This document shows, one piece after another, positions 26,576-34,725 of a DNA stretch of 64,000 bases. The notes beneath the pieces were generated by a model. That model ran no database searches and had not been told where the DNA came from. It worked only from the letters and a program-made list of their open reading frames with translations. The translations under genes were made by a program, and so were the position numbers. Origin of the DNA: Flavobacteriales bacterium (lineage in GTDB: Bacteria > Bacteroidota > Bacteroidia > Flavobacteriales_D > Sanyastnellaceae); NCBI GenBank assembly GCA_022447625.1, contig JAKVAX010000012.1:1-64000 (forward strand). Direction: 5' to 3'. How positions within the stretch are numbered: the first letter of the stretch is position 1; each line of letters starts with the position of its first letter.

Positions 26576-27610
26576 TTAATTCATTAGCTCCTGAATGAGC
26601 TGACGATGTAGATCTAACATTGGCATCGTACCACCGGCCATTCCTTTGACCACCTTATCGTACTTACGTAAGACACTGATATTCTGCATGGTCTTGAGCT
26701 CTGGAATATTCGCCGCAGCCGCACGATAACTGTCAACTACATGCCATGGAAGCTTCATTTTTCTTGCCACATTGTTGTTCGACTTATCTCTTTCTCCGTG
26801 ATAGATCATCAACTTCGAATAGAAAGAGAATAGAAAGCCTAAGGTCATGTAGATTGGGTGTTCCTTTTGGTTCGCCGCGAAATAATTCATGATTTGATTC
26901 GCTTTCACATGATCAGCTGAAGCAATAGCCGTCTGCAATTCGAACACATTGTAGTCTTTCGAAATACCGATGTACTTTTCGACATGTACTGCTGTGATTG
27001 TCTCGGTATCTCCTACCGTGAATTGCAGTTTTTCGATGGCATGCATCACTTTTGACAAATCACTCCCCAAGTATTCAGAAAGAATAAAAGCTACCCCTTG
27101 AGAGATGTTGATTCCTTTTTGATTTCCTTGAGCTACAATCCACCCAGGAAGGCGATCTTGAGAAATCTTCTCTGCTTGAAATACTTCACCCACCGCAGCC
27201 AAAGCCTTGAATACTTTGGTGTTCCCTGCTAGCTTCTTGTATTTATGCGCAAAGACCAGCACCGTAGTAGGTGTGGCGTTCTCACAGTACTTCTGGAGGT
27301 AATCTCGGTCAGCTTCACGACGCCAACCATCTAAATCTTGCGCCTCTTTGACAATCACCAATTGGCGTTCAGCCATCATGGGGAATCGTTGCGAAGCAGA
27401 TACTACTTGTTCAATGGAACTGTCTTTCCCATAGAAGATCGACATGTTGAAATCGCGCTCGTGTTCTTCGAGCGTATATTTCTCAAAATCAGCTACTAAC
27501 TCATCGATAAACCACGCTTCGTCTCCTTGAAGAAGATAGACGGGTTTGAAGTCGCGACTTTGAATCGCACTGCGCAAGTCTTCGAAAGATGTCCCTGATT
27601 TTTTCGCCAT
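26576..27610 (-). CDS. holA: DNA polymerase III subunit delta
   Basis: Clamp-loader wrench subunit that opens the sliding clamp. 344 aa, normal length. The N-terminal part (FKPVYLLQGDEAWFIDELV, near residue 22) is the conserved delta signature. The first domain is degenerate AAA+ without a working Walker A, as expected for delta. ISKDYNVFELQTAIASAD (near residue 218) is the conserved middle motif. It starts 3 bp after amn, so amn and holA form an operon. Confidence 0.93.
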   Translation of the reverse strand: MAKKSGTSFEDLRSAIQSRDFKPVYLLQGDEAWFIDELVADFEKYTLEEHERDFNMSIFYGKDSSIEQVVSASQRFPMMAERQLVIVKEAQDLDGWRREADRDYLQKYCENATPTTVLVFAHKYKKLAGNTKVFKALAAVGEVFQAEKISQDRLPGWIVAQGNQKGINISQGVAFILSEYLGSDLSKVMHAIEKLQFTVGDTETITAVHVEKYIGISKDYNVFELQTAIASADHVKANQIMNYFAANQKEHPIYMTLGFLFSFYSKLMIYHGERDKSNNNVARKMKLPWHVVDSYRAAAANIPELKTMQNISVLRKYDKVVKGMAGGTMPMLDLHRQLIQELMN

Positions 27611-27613
27611 GAT

Positions 27614-28387
27614 CTAGTCCCAACGGAGGTGTCGGATCGATCGTCCTTCGTTCTGCAATTCAGCTAAGGCTTCGATTCCGATTTTCAGGTGCAAATCAAC
27701 GAAATTCCGTGTGATCTTGGCATCGCTTTCTTCAGTTTTCACACCGTCTGGAACCATCGGCTGGTCGCTCACCAACAACAGTGCTCCGATAGGAATTCTA
27801 TTAGCGAAACCGACTGAAAACAAGGTCGCGGTTTCCATATCAATCGCCGTGGCACGAATGCCTCTGAGGTATTCCTTAAAATCTTCATCGTGCTCCCAAA
27901 CGCGACGGTTGGTGGTGTATACAGTTCCGGTCCAGTAATCAATATTATGGTCACGCACGGTAGAAGAAATGGCACGCTGCAAGGCGAAACTTGGCAGCGC
28001 CGGTACTTCTGGTGGGAAGTAGTCATCTGAGGCTCCTTCCCCGCGAATACCTGCAATCGGAAGAATGATATCGCCTAGCTTGTTTTTGCGTTTCAATCCA
28101 CCACATTTCCCAAGGAAGAGCACAGCCTTTGGCGTGATCGCTGAAAGAAGATCCATGATCGTAGCGGCATTAGCACTTCCCATTCCGAAGTTGATGAGCG
28201 TCACGTTTTCCGAGGTAGCATTCGGCATCGAACGATCACGTCCGTTGATTTCTACTCCCTTCCACTCCGCAAACTTCGTTACGTAGTTATCGAAATTGGT
28301 CAGCAGAATGTAATCGCCAAAATCTTCCAATTCCATTCCGGTATACCGAGGTAACCAGTTCTCTACAATCTCTTTCTTCGACTCCAT
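27614..28387 (-). CDS. amn: AMP nucleosidase (short Bacteroidota form)
   Basis: Hydrolyses AMP to adenine and ribose 5-phosphate, adjusting the adenylate pool. 257 aa from the ATG at 28387 (MESKKEIVENWLPRYTG, the family start); a longer frame adds a doubtful 18-residue leader. NFGMGSANAATIMDLL, LFLGKCGGLK and the nucleoside-phosphorylase-type IDMETATLFSVGF motif are present. The short form lacks the N-terminal regulatory domain of the E. coli enzyme. Divergent start codons with the HsdR_N gene lie 26 bp apart. Confidence 0.9.
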   Translation of the reverse strand: MESKKEIVENWLPRYTGMELEDFGDYILLTNFDNYVTKFAEWKGVEINGRDRSMPNATSENVTLINFGMGSANAATIMDLLSAITPKAVLFLGKCGGLKRKNKLGDIILPIAGIRGEGASDDYFPPEVPALPSFALQRAISSTVRDHNIDYWTGTVYTTNRRVWEHDEDFKEYLRGIRATAIDMETATLFSVGFANRIPIGALLLVSDQPMVPDGVKTEESDAKITRNFVDLHLKIGIEALAELQNEGRSIRHLRWD

Positions 28388-28398
28388 ACTTTGAATTA

Positions 28399-28406
28399 TA
28401 CCTTTG
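28399..28406 (+). promoter_or_regulatory. -7 box TACCTTTG of the HsdR_N gene
   Basis: Exact TAnnTTTG match 7 nt before the ATG at 28414; the predicted transcript would start at or next to the start codon. Confidence 0.65.
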
Positions 28407-28413
28407 TGATGTG

Positions 28414-28851
28414 ATGGAATTAAATCTCCCTCCTCACCCATTCAAACTTAAGCGGGTAGAAGGGCAAACACAAATATTTGACACTTTTCGCAAGAAATGG
28501 CTCGTATTGACCCCTGAAGAATGGGTCAGACAGCACTTTGCCATGTACCTATGCGCCTTGGGCTATCCTACCGGACTTATCAGTTTAGAACGTTTGGTGA
28601 AGATCAATGGTATGTCAAAGCGTGCTGATATTGTTGTTTTTGATCCACAAGGGAAGCCGTTCCTCCTCGTCGAGTGCAAGGCTCCTAGCATTTCGATTGC
28701 ACAGGATACCATCGACCAAGCCGCCCGCTATAATAGTCAACTTCGTGTCCCTCACATCCTATTAACCAATGGATTACAGCATTTTTCTTTGCAATCAGAC
28801 GCCAACGGAGCCATGACTTTTCAAGAAAATATCCCTGTTTATCCTTTTTAA
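28414..28851 (+). CDS. Orphan type I restriction HsdR N-terminal-like nuclease-fold protein
   Basis: 145-aa cytosolic protein. It matches the HSDR_N domain alone, without helicase or modification genes nearby. The PD-(D/E)xK-type residues are visible in RADIVVFDPQGKPFLLVECK (near residue 69), where Asp and ECK form the putative metal-binding site. It is common as a single-domain gene in Bacteroidota next to amn or holA, as here. Its role is unknown; DNA binding or nicking is inferred from the fold. The ATG at 28414 is preferred over GTG 28411. Confidence 0.85.
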   Translation: MELNLPPHPFKLKRVEGQTQIFDTFRKKWLVLTPEEWVRQHFAMYLCALGYPTGLISLERLVKINGMSKRADIVVFDPQGKPFLLVECKAPSISIAQDTIDQAARYNSQLRVPHILLTNGLQHFSLQSDANGAMTFQENIPVYPF

Positions 28852-28854
28852 AGT

Positions 28855-28867
28855 CGCTAGCGCGGAA
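28855..28867 (+). repeat. 13-mer CGCTAGCGCGGAA, copy 3 (intergenic)
   Basis: Exact copy starting 4 nt after the HsdR_N stop codon. It occupies roughly the -33 region of the DUF5606 promoter (TAnnTTTG box 9 nt downstream). Confidence 0.9.
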
Positions 28868-28876
28868 CCAATCTCG

Positions 28877-28884
28877 TACTTTTG
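28877..28884 (+). promoter_or_regulatory. DUF5606 gene -7 box TACTTTTG
   Basis: Exact TAnnTTTG, 24 nt before the ATG at 28909. No TTG at the -33 position; the 13-mer repeat lies there instead. Confidence 0.65.
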
Positions 28885-28908
28885 CAACGCTAAAATTTTC
28901 AGCACCAC

Positions 28909-29358
28909 ATGGAACTAAACGATATTCTAGCTATTAGCGGAAAGTCAGGACTCTTCCGCATGATCTCGAATAATGGAGCACGACTGATCGTGCAATCAAT
29001 GGTAGACGGTAAGAAAATGCCTGTATCTGCTACTCACAAGATCAGTGCTCTCGGCGATATCGCCATCTTCACTATCGAAGAAGATGTACCTCTTGGAGAG
29101 GTGTTCGACATGATGTACGAGAAAACAGGTGGAGAACAAGGACCATCTCACAAGGATGACCCGAAAGAACTACGCTCATTCCTGAACGAACTCCTCGACG
29201 AACTGGATCACGACCGCGTATACGATAGCGACCTCAAGAAGCTCTTCCAATGGTACAATATCCTCCACGCTAACGAAGCCTTCACAGAGGAAGAATCAAA
29301 AGAAGAGGAAGAATTAAAGGAAGAAGGGAAAGAAGAGGTAGAATCTAAAGGAGAATAA
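28909..29358 (+). CDS. DUF5606 domain protein
   Basis: 149 aa, cytosolic, conserved in Bacteroidota and of unknown function. The N-terminal DUF5606 domain reads LNDILAISGKSGLFRMISNN, with LIVQSMVDGKKMPVSATHKISALGDIAIFT after it. A second helical part (to about 125) ends in a Glu/Lys-rich tail (about 25 residues, EEESKEEEELKEEG...). The tail is encoded by purine-rich hexamer-like DNA that is the inverse of the TC-rich repeat just downstream, so it may be repeat-derived rather than conserved. Confidence 0.85.
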   Translation: MELNDILAISGKSGLFRMISNNGARLIVQSMVDGKKMPVSATHKISALGDIAIFTIEEDVPLGEVFDMMYEKTGGEQGPSHKDDPKELRSFLNELLDELDHDRVYDSDLKKLFQWYNILHANEAFTEEESKEEEELKEEGKEEVESKGE

Positions 29359-29441
29359 GAGGTTGAGATGGATCAGGCCATCTCAAAATTCTAATTCTCA
29401 TCTTCATTCTCATTCTAATTCTCATTCTAACTCTCACTCTA
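29285..29441. repeat. GA-rich then TC-rich hexamer repeats in inverted orientation
   Basis: GAAGAA/GAATTA-type words run through the DUF5606 3' end (29285-29360). TC-rich CATTCT/AATTCT hexamers follow at about 29386-29441. The two halves are roughly complementary and could fold on each other. Confidence 0.65.
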
Positions 29442-29446
29442 GAACA

Positions 29447-31156
29447 ATGGTTGTAGAAAAAAAGCCGCGCCGTTTTATTGCTGAAGACAAGGAGATCAAC
29501 AGCTGGGACGACCTGAAACCGATCTATGATGAATTGGTTGCTCGTGAACTTCCTACCCTTGACGCATTAGGTCAATGGTTGGCTGACTTGAGCGAATTTG
29601 AGGCCTTTCTCGAAGAAAACGTTGCTTGGAGGTATATCCGAATGACCATCGATACGACGGATGAGGCGGCTTCCACTCGCTACAAGGAGTTTGTGACTGA
29701 GATTCAGCCGCACATGGCGCCTTATTCAGATCAGCTGAATAAGAAAATCGCACAGCACCCGATGGCTGATCAATTGGATGGAGAAGCCTTCCGCATCTAC
29801 TTGCGAGGGATCAACCGTTCGATTGAATTATTTAGAGAAGAGAATATTCCACTGCAGACAAAAGCGCAGGAACTTGCGCAAGAGTATGGTGGGGTTTCTG
29901 GAGCCATGACCATTGACTGGGAAGGTGAAACACTCACCATGCAGCAGGCAGGTCAGAAGCTTCAAAGTACTGATCGCGAGCTCCGAGAGAAAGTATTCAA
30001 GACGATGCAAGAGCGTCGTTTGACCGACGTTGACAAGATTGAAGGCATCTTTGACGAGCTCGTGAAGCTGCGTCATGAAATGGCGACCAATGCTGGTTTC
30101 GAGAATTACCGCGACTTCAAATTCGCAGCCATGGGGCGTTTCGATTACACCCCGCAAGACTGCTTCAACTTCCACGATAGTATCGAGAATGCATTGATGC
30201 CCATCGCTACCTCGATTGTAGAGAAACGTCGCGCTGCGATGGAACTCGACAAGCTACGTCCCTGGGATTTGAGTGTGGATACCGAAGGACGTTCACCACT
30301 CAAACCATTCAACACGGCAGAAGAATTGATCGACGGTTCGATTGAGATCTTCGAAAAGACCGATCCTTTCTTTGGTGACTGTTTGCGCACCATGAAAGAC
30401 ATGAAATACCTTGACTTGGCTTCCAAGCAAGGAAAAGCTCCTGGTGGTTACAACTACCCGTTGTACGAATCAGGTATCCCATTCATCTTCATGAACGCAG
30501 TGGGTACTACCCGTGACCTCGTGACCATGATGCACGAAGGTGGACACGCTGTGCATAGCGTACTCACACACCCGATTGAGTTGACTTCGTTCAAGGGTTG
30601 TCCGTCTGAAGTAGCTGAATTGGCCAGCATGAGCATGGAGTTGATCAGCTTGGATCACTGGAACGTCTTCTTCACAGACAACGATGAACTCGTCAGAGCG
30701 AAACGCGAACACCTTGAAGACATCCTCAGTATGTTGCCTTGGATCGCGATGATCGATGCCTTCCAGCATTGGGTTTATACGAACCCAGAGCACACGCGCG
30801 AAGAGCGCAAAGCAGCATGGATGGATCTTGAAACGCGTTTCGGATTCGATGCAATTGACTGGAGTGACATGGAAGAAGGACGTCACTACCGCTGGCATCG
30901 CCAATTGCATTTATTTGAAGTGCCGTTCTACTACATCGAGTACGGTATGGCTCAATTGGGTGCGATTGCTGTCTGGAGAAACTACAAGGAGGATCCAGCC
31001 AAAGCACTCAGCCAATTCAAAGCAGCACTTGAACTAGGCTACACACGTACGATTGGTGACATCTCCGCGACCGCGGGAATCAAATTTGATTTCTCTGTGG
31101 ATTACATCAAAGAATTGGCGGCCTTCGTTCAAGGCGAGCTAGCAAAACTAGCTTAA
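29447..31156 (+). CDS. M3 family oligoendopeptidase
   Basis: Cytosolic zinc oligopeptidase (oligoendopeptidase F / thimet type) that trims short peptides. 569 aa from the ATG at 29447, after the TC-rich repeat; the frame upstream encodes only repeat-derived HSNSHS. Zinc site HEGGH with first His at residue 363 (MMHEGGHAVHS), with the distal Glu in the following helix (ELASMSMELIS). YIEYGMAQLGAIAVWRNY near the C terminus is a family motif. Its 3' end overlaps the convergent sua5 gene by 9 bp. Confidence 0.93.
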   Translation: MVVEKKPRRFIAEDKEINSWDDLKPIYDELVARELPTLDALGQWLADLSEFEAFLEENVAWRYIRMTIDTTDEAASTRYKEFVTEIQPHMAPYSDQLNKKIAQHPMADQLDGEAFRIYLRGINRSIELFREENIPLQTKAQELAQEYGGVSGAMTIDWEGETLTMQQAGQKLQSTDRELREKVFKTMQERRLTDVDKIEGIFDELVKLRHEMATNAGFENYRDFKFAAMGRFDYTPQDCFNFHDSIENALMPIATSIVEKRRAAMELDKLRPWDLSVDTEGRSPLKPFNTAEELIDGSIEIFEKTDPFFGDCLRTMKDMKYLDLASKQGKAPGGYNYPLYESGIPFIFMNAVGTTRDLVTMMHEGGHAVHSVLTHPIELTSFKGCPSEVAELASMSMELISLDHWNVFFTDNDELVRAKREHLEDILSMLPWIAMIDAFQHWVYTNPEHTREERKAAWMDLETRFGFDAIDWSDMEEGRHYRWHRQLHLFEVPFYYIEYGMAQLGAIAVWRNYKEDPAKALSQFKAALELGYTRTIGDISATAGIKFDFSVDYIKELAAFVQGELAKLA

Positions 31157-32116
31157 GCCTGCTGCACGACGGAGACGATCCATCACTGCCCTTCCTAAAC
31201 CAGATTCGTCGATCGATTCGATCGCGACGTGTTGTACCCCTTCCTGATCAAGTTGACGCAACAGGGCAAAGATATTCTGTGCATAAGCCTCGGCACCGTT
31301 CAATTGAATGTGCGGGTTGCCTAATTCTTTCGGGCCAATATACACGGCTTGCTGCTCCTCTAGCCACGTTCGCAATTCCGCGTTAGCGAGATCAGAAATC
31401 AAACTCACTTGTGCATTCGGACTGTAATGACGGTAGCGCGTACCCGGAGAATGCGCCGCATTTTCATTCGAAGTCTTGAGCTTGGGCAGATGTGCCTTCA
31501 GCTGTTCAGCACTGATTCCTCCATGACGAAGAATGGCTGGCTCGCCATGGGCTAGGTCAAGCACGGTAGATTCAAGTCCGATGTAGGTAGGTCCACCATC
31601 AATGACCCCAGCGATTCGTCCATTCAAATCTTCCAACACATGATCCGCGGTCGTCGGACTGGGCTTTCCGCTCAAGTTCGCACTCGGCGCCGCCAACGGA
31701 CAACCAGCCGCCTGAATCAAGGCCAAGGCAATCGGATGATCCGGAACGCGAATAGCCACCGTATTCAGTCCTCCCGTGCTTTCGTCCGGAATAATGTCCT
31801 TCTTTTGCAATACAACAGTCAAAGGACCAGGCCAGAACGCCTTCGCCAAGGTGTACACTTCATCAGGCACCTCAGCGGCGTACTTAGTCACATCATCAAC
31901 ATTGCCAACATGCAAGATCAACGGGTTATCAGAAGGTCTTCCTTTCGCAGCATAAATCTTTTCCGCGCTAGCGCTAGAAAGCGCATTGCCCCCTAAACCA
32001 TACACCGTCTCCGTTGGAAAGGATACCAGCTCTCCGGCTTTAATCAGCGCAGCTGCTTGATCAATCTGGTGTTGATCGATGTTGGAGGGGGTGATATAGA
32101 AGGTTTGGGTTTGCAC
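31148..32116 (-). CDS. sua5: L-threonylcarbamoyladenylate synthase (Sua5/YciO/YrdC)
   Basis: Makes threonylcarbamoyl-AMP for t6A37 modification of ANN-decoding tRNAs. 322 aa: the YrdC catalytic domain (SFPTETVYGLGGNA near residue 33, KGRPSDNPLILHV, PSANLSGKPSPT) plus the C-terminal Sua5 domain (about 225-320, after SPGTRYRHYSPNA). The length marks the Sua5 long form rather than TsaC. The start is GTG. An exact 13-mer copy is translated inside it as ASAE (31961-31973), and a one-mismatch copy lies at 31376-31388. Confidence 0.93.
   Translation of the reverse strand: MQTQTFYITPSNIDQHQIDQAAALIKAGELVSFPTETVYGLGGNALSSASAEKIYAAKGRPSDNPLILHVGNVDDVTKYAAEVPDEVYTLAKAFWPGPLTVVLQKKDIIPDESTGGLNTVAIRVPDHPIALALIQAAGCPLAAPSANLSGKPSPTTADHVLEDLNGRIAGVIDGGPTYIGLESTVLDLAHGEPAILRHGGISAEQLKAHLPKLKTSNENAAHSPGTRYRHYSPNAQVSLISDLANAELRTWLEEQQAVYIGPKELGNPHIQLNGAEAYAQNIFALLRQLDQEGVQHVAIESIDESGLGRAVMDRLRRAAGLS
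31961..31973 (-). repeat. 13-mer CGCTAGCGCGGAA, copy 4 (in sua5)
   Basis: Exact copy inside the sua5 coding sequence, read as ASAE near residue 50. Confidence 0.9.
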
Positions 32117-32140
32117 AGGGAACGCGAAGATAGTTCGAAT

Positions 32141-33202
32141 TCAAAAGTCGAGCGTCAACTGCCCTCCACTCGCTTGCCCCTTTGTATTCAGATTGGAAAG
32201 CGTCACCCCCAACAAACGGAAAGCCTGTTCCCTCGGGTGTTCGCGAAGTAGCTCAATGGCTACCTCTTGCAAGATCTGTTGATCGTTGGTGAACTCTTCT
32301 AGGCTTCGGCTTCTAGTGTAAGTAGTAAAGTCACTGTAGCGCAATTTGATGGAGATGGTTCGACCCTTGTACTCCCCTTTCGCGGCGCGTCGTGATACCT
32401 CTTCAGCAATTTTCAAGATGGCTTCTTCTTGTTCGTTGAGTTCGGCGATGTCTTCACCAAAGGTACGCTCCGCGCCAACTGACTTTCGCACGCGATGCGC
32501 TTTGACCGGACGATCATCTATGCCTCGACAAATATTGTGGTAATAGCCCCCGCTTTTTCCGAAAATCTGGACCAACGCCGGACGACTAAATCGGCGTAGA
32601 TCTTCGCCCTTATTGATGCCCATGCGCTTGAGCTTTTCCGCCGTGACCTTCCCTACTCCAAAGAACTTTTCGATGGGAAGCTCTGCCGTAAAGCGATCTA
32701 CATCATCGGGCGCAACTAGCGTGATACCATTAGGCTTATTAATGTCCGTCGCCACCTTGGCGATGAACTTGTTGATGGAAATTCCCGCACTAGCGGTCAA
32801 ATTTGTCTCTTCGAAAATAGCCTGGCGAATCTCTTCAGCAATCAGAGTGGCTGATGGCAGCCCCGGCTTATTTTGGGTCACATCTAGAAAGGCCTCATCC
32901 AAAGCTAATGGCTCCACGAGATCCGTGTACCGATGAAATATCTCTCGAATTTGCATCGACACCTCTTTGTAAACCTCAAAGCGAGGACGAACGAAAATGA
33001 GATCTGGACATTTACGCGCAGCCAGAGCAGAAGGCATGGCTGATCTCACGCCGAACTGACGTGCTTCGTAACTCGCAGCAGCAACGACACCTCTTGAACG
33101 AGAGCCGCCAACAGCCACAGGTTTTCCCTTAAGATCGGGATTATCACGTTGCTCCACAGATGCGTAAAATGCATCCATGTCTACATGGATCACCTTACGC
33201 AT
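32141..33202 (-). CDS. dinB: DNA polymerase IV (Y family)
   Basis: Error-prone translesion polymerase. 353 aa. Palm motifs: HVDMDAFYASVEQRD (Asp8 and Asp10 as metal ligands) and LALDEAFLDVT (catalytic DE near residue 104). The steric-gate region (FYASVE) and the little-finger domain (about 240-350, KSVGAERTFGED onward) are present. It ends QLTLDF, a possible beta-clamp binding motif (QxxLxF). No LexA box was recognised upstream. Confidence 0.95.
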   Translation of the reverse strand: MRKVIHVDMDAFYASVEQRDNPDLKGKPVAVGGSRSRGVVAAASYEARQFGVRSAMPSALAARKCPDLIFVRPRFEVYKEVSMQIREIFHRYTDLVEPLALDEAFLDVTQNKPGLPSATLIAEEIRQAIFEETNLTASAGISINKFIAKVATDINKPNGITLVAPDDVDRFTAELPIEKFFGVGKVTAEKLKRMGINKGEDLRRFSRPALVQIFGKSGGYYHNICRGIDDRPVKAHRVRKSVGAERTFGEDIAELNEQEEAILKIAEEVSRRAAKGEYKGRTISIKLRYSDFTTYTRSRSLEEFTNDQQILQEVAIELLREHPREQAFRLLGVTLSNLNTKGQASGGQLTLDF

Positions 33203-33224
33203 CTGGGGAGTGTTATTCTTGGGT

Positions 33225-34112
33225 TTAGCTAAACTTTGGAGAGACGATCAGGTCTTTTGTCCCGTGTCCCCATGAGTAGAATCCTTCGCCGCTCTTCACA
33301 CCGAGGTTTCCAGCCGTAACCATGTTCACTAATAATGGGCAAGGTGCATACTTCGGATTTCCGAATCCGTCGTATAATACGTTCATGATGCTCAAACAAA
33401 CATCCAATCCGATAAAATCAGCCAATTGCAATGGTCCCATTGGGTGCGCCATACCGAGCTTCATTACCGTGTCGATTTCTTCAACACCAGCTACACCTTC
33501 ATGCAGCGTAATGATTGCTTCGTTGATCATTGGCATCAAGATGCGGTTCGCAACGAAACCAGGGTAATCATTCACCTCTACCGGCGCCTTGCGAAGGTCT
33601 TTACTCAAGGCCATGATCTTCTCTGTTACCTCATCTGAAGTGGCGTAACCGCGAATCACCTCTACCAATTTCATGATTGGCACCGGGTTCATGAAGTGCA
33701 TTCCAATGACCTTGTCTGGACGTCCAGTAACTGCTGCGATCTTGGTGATAGAGATCGACGAAGTGTTTGTAGCTAGGATACATCCTTCTGGTGCATTAGC
33801 ATCCATGTCTTTGAAGATCTTCAGCTTGAGATCAACATTTTCCGTTGCTGCTTCTACGATCAGTTCGGCAGAAGTCGCAGCTTCGGCAAGTGAAGTATGT
33901 GTGGCGATACGTCCAAGCGTATCGTTCTTATCAGCTTCTGTTATTCTCTCTTTCTTGATCATGCGATCAAGGTTCTTCGTGATGGTCGCTAATCCACTAT
34001 CCAGCGCTTCTTGAGAGATGTCAACCAGGTTTACGTTGAACCCACTTTGAGCAAAGACATGAGCGATTCCATTCCCCATGGTACCTGCTCCGATGACAGT
34101 TATATTCTTCAT
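33225..34112 (-). CDS. 3-hydroxyacyl-CoA (3-hydroxybutyryl-CoA) dehydrogenase
   Basis: NAD(P)-dependent oxidation of 3-hydroxyacyl-CoA to 3-oxoacyl-CoA, in fatty-acid or butyrate metabolism. 295 aa. N-terminal Rossmann motif VIGAGTMGNGIAHVFA (residues 5-20); catalytic motif GMHFMNPVPIMKLVEVI with the active His near residue 139 and the ATNTSSISI Ser region. The PGFVANRILMPMINEA helix lies near residue 184. It is a single-domain short form without a hydratase fusion. A terminator and a lipoprotein gene lie upstream. Confidence 0.92.
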   Translation of the reverse strand: MKNITVIGAGTMGNGIAHVFAQSGFNVNLVDISQEALDSGLATITKNLDRMIKKERITEADKNDTLGRIATHTSLAEAATSAELIVEAATENVDLKLKIFKDMDANAPEGCILATNTSSISITKIAAVTGRPDKVIGMHFMNPVPIMKLVEVIRGYATSDEVTEKIMALSKDLRKAPVEVNDYPGFVANRILMPMINEAIITLHEGVAGVEEIDTVMKLGMAHPMGPLQLADFIGLDVCLSIMNVLYDGFGNPKYAPCPLLVNMVTAGNLGVKSGEGFYSWGHGTKDLIVSPKFS

Positions 34113-34178
34113 TGAATCTTAATTCTAAATTGAAATGCGCTGCAAGATCGTAAGAACTGATCTTCAAGCAAAACGAAA

Positions 34179-34199
34179 AGGGCGGTCAAAGACCACCCT
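34179..34199 (-). terminator. Intrinsic terminator after the 34277 lipoprotein gene
   Basis: AGGGCGGTC / GACCACCCT stem (one mismatch) with AAA loop; on the minus strand it is followed by TTTTCGTTTT. Confidence 0.8.
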
Positions 34200-34276
34200 C
34201 TCGTTAGAAAATCAACCCGCTTTCCACATGACCCCAGTTTACGGAGCGTATGCGATGCGCGAGGTTGGCTGCACGT

Positions 34277-34714
34277 TTACTTCGCTTCGAGTTTCACCTC
34301 CCAGCGTTCCGTTGAACCATCGTCGTATGTTTCCGTGAAATGGAACCAGAACTCTTTGTTGGTCAAACGCTGAACTTCCAATTCGAGGCGGTCACCATCA
34401 TTGAAGGTGAGTTCGATTTCTTCTTTGTTGTTGCTAAATGACCACTCTCCTTCTGGTGAAAAAGGCAAGAATCCTTCTACCTCAACCGTATAACGGAATT
34501 CCTCATCATCTTCGAATTCCCAGTCCCACTGGTTAAAGTCTGCAGTGAAGTCTGTTCCGTCGATTTCCACCTCATCGAGTTGCCATTCGCCGGTCAAGCG
34601 CGCTTTCTTTGAACGAAGTGAGATTCCAGGTCCGTCTTCGTATTTCCCACATGAAGTGAGAACAACAGCGGCAGCCAACGATATAAGTGTGATTGTTCTA
34701 ACAATAGTTTTCAT
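34277..34714 (-). CDS. Lipocalin-like lipoprotein
   Basis: 145 aa. Lipoprotein signal MKTIVRTITLISLAAAVVLTSC (lipobox TSC). The mature part begins GKYEDGPGISLRSKKARLTGEWQLDEVEIDG, the beginning of Bacteroidota lipocalin-like domains, and is a single small beta barrel with many acidic and aromatic residues. The role is unknown; such proteins may bind small hydrophobic ligands. It starts 11 bp after the S8 peptidase gene and probably shares its transcript. A good terminator follows. Confidence 0.75.
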   Translation of the reverse strand: MKTIVRTITLISLAAAVVLTSCGKYEDGPGISLRSKKARLTGEWQLDEVEIDGTDFTADFNQWDWEFEDDEEFRYTVEVEGFLPFSPEGEWSFSNNKEEIELTFNDGDRLELEVQRLTNKEFWFHFTETYDDGSTERWEVKLEAK

Positions 34715-34725
34715 GAAAAATATAT

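Noticed and set aside
29363-29446. N-terminal HSNSHS extension of the M3 peptidase
   Set aside because: It is translation of the TC-rich hexamer tract; the family N terminus starts at the ATG at 29447.
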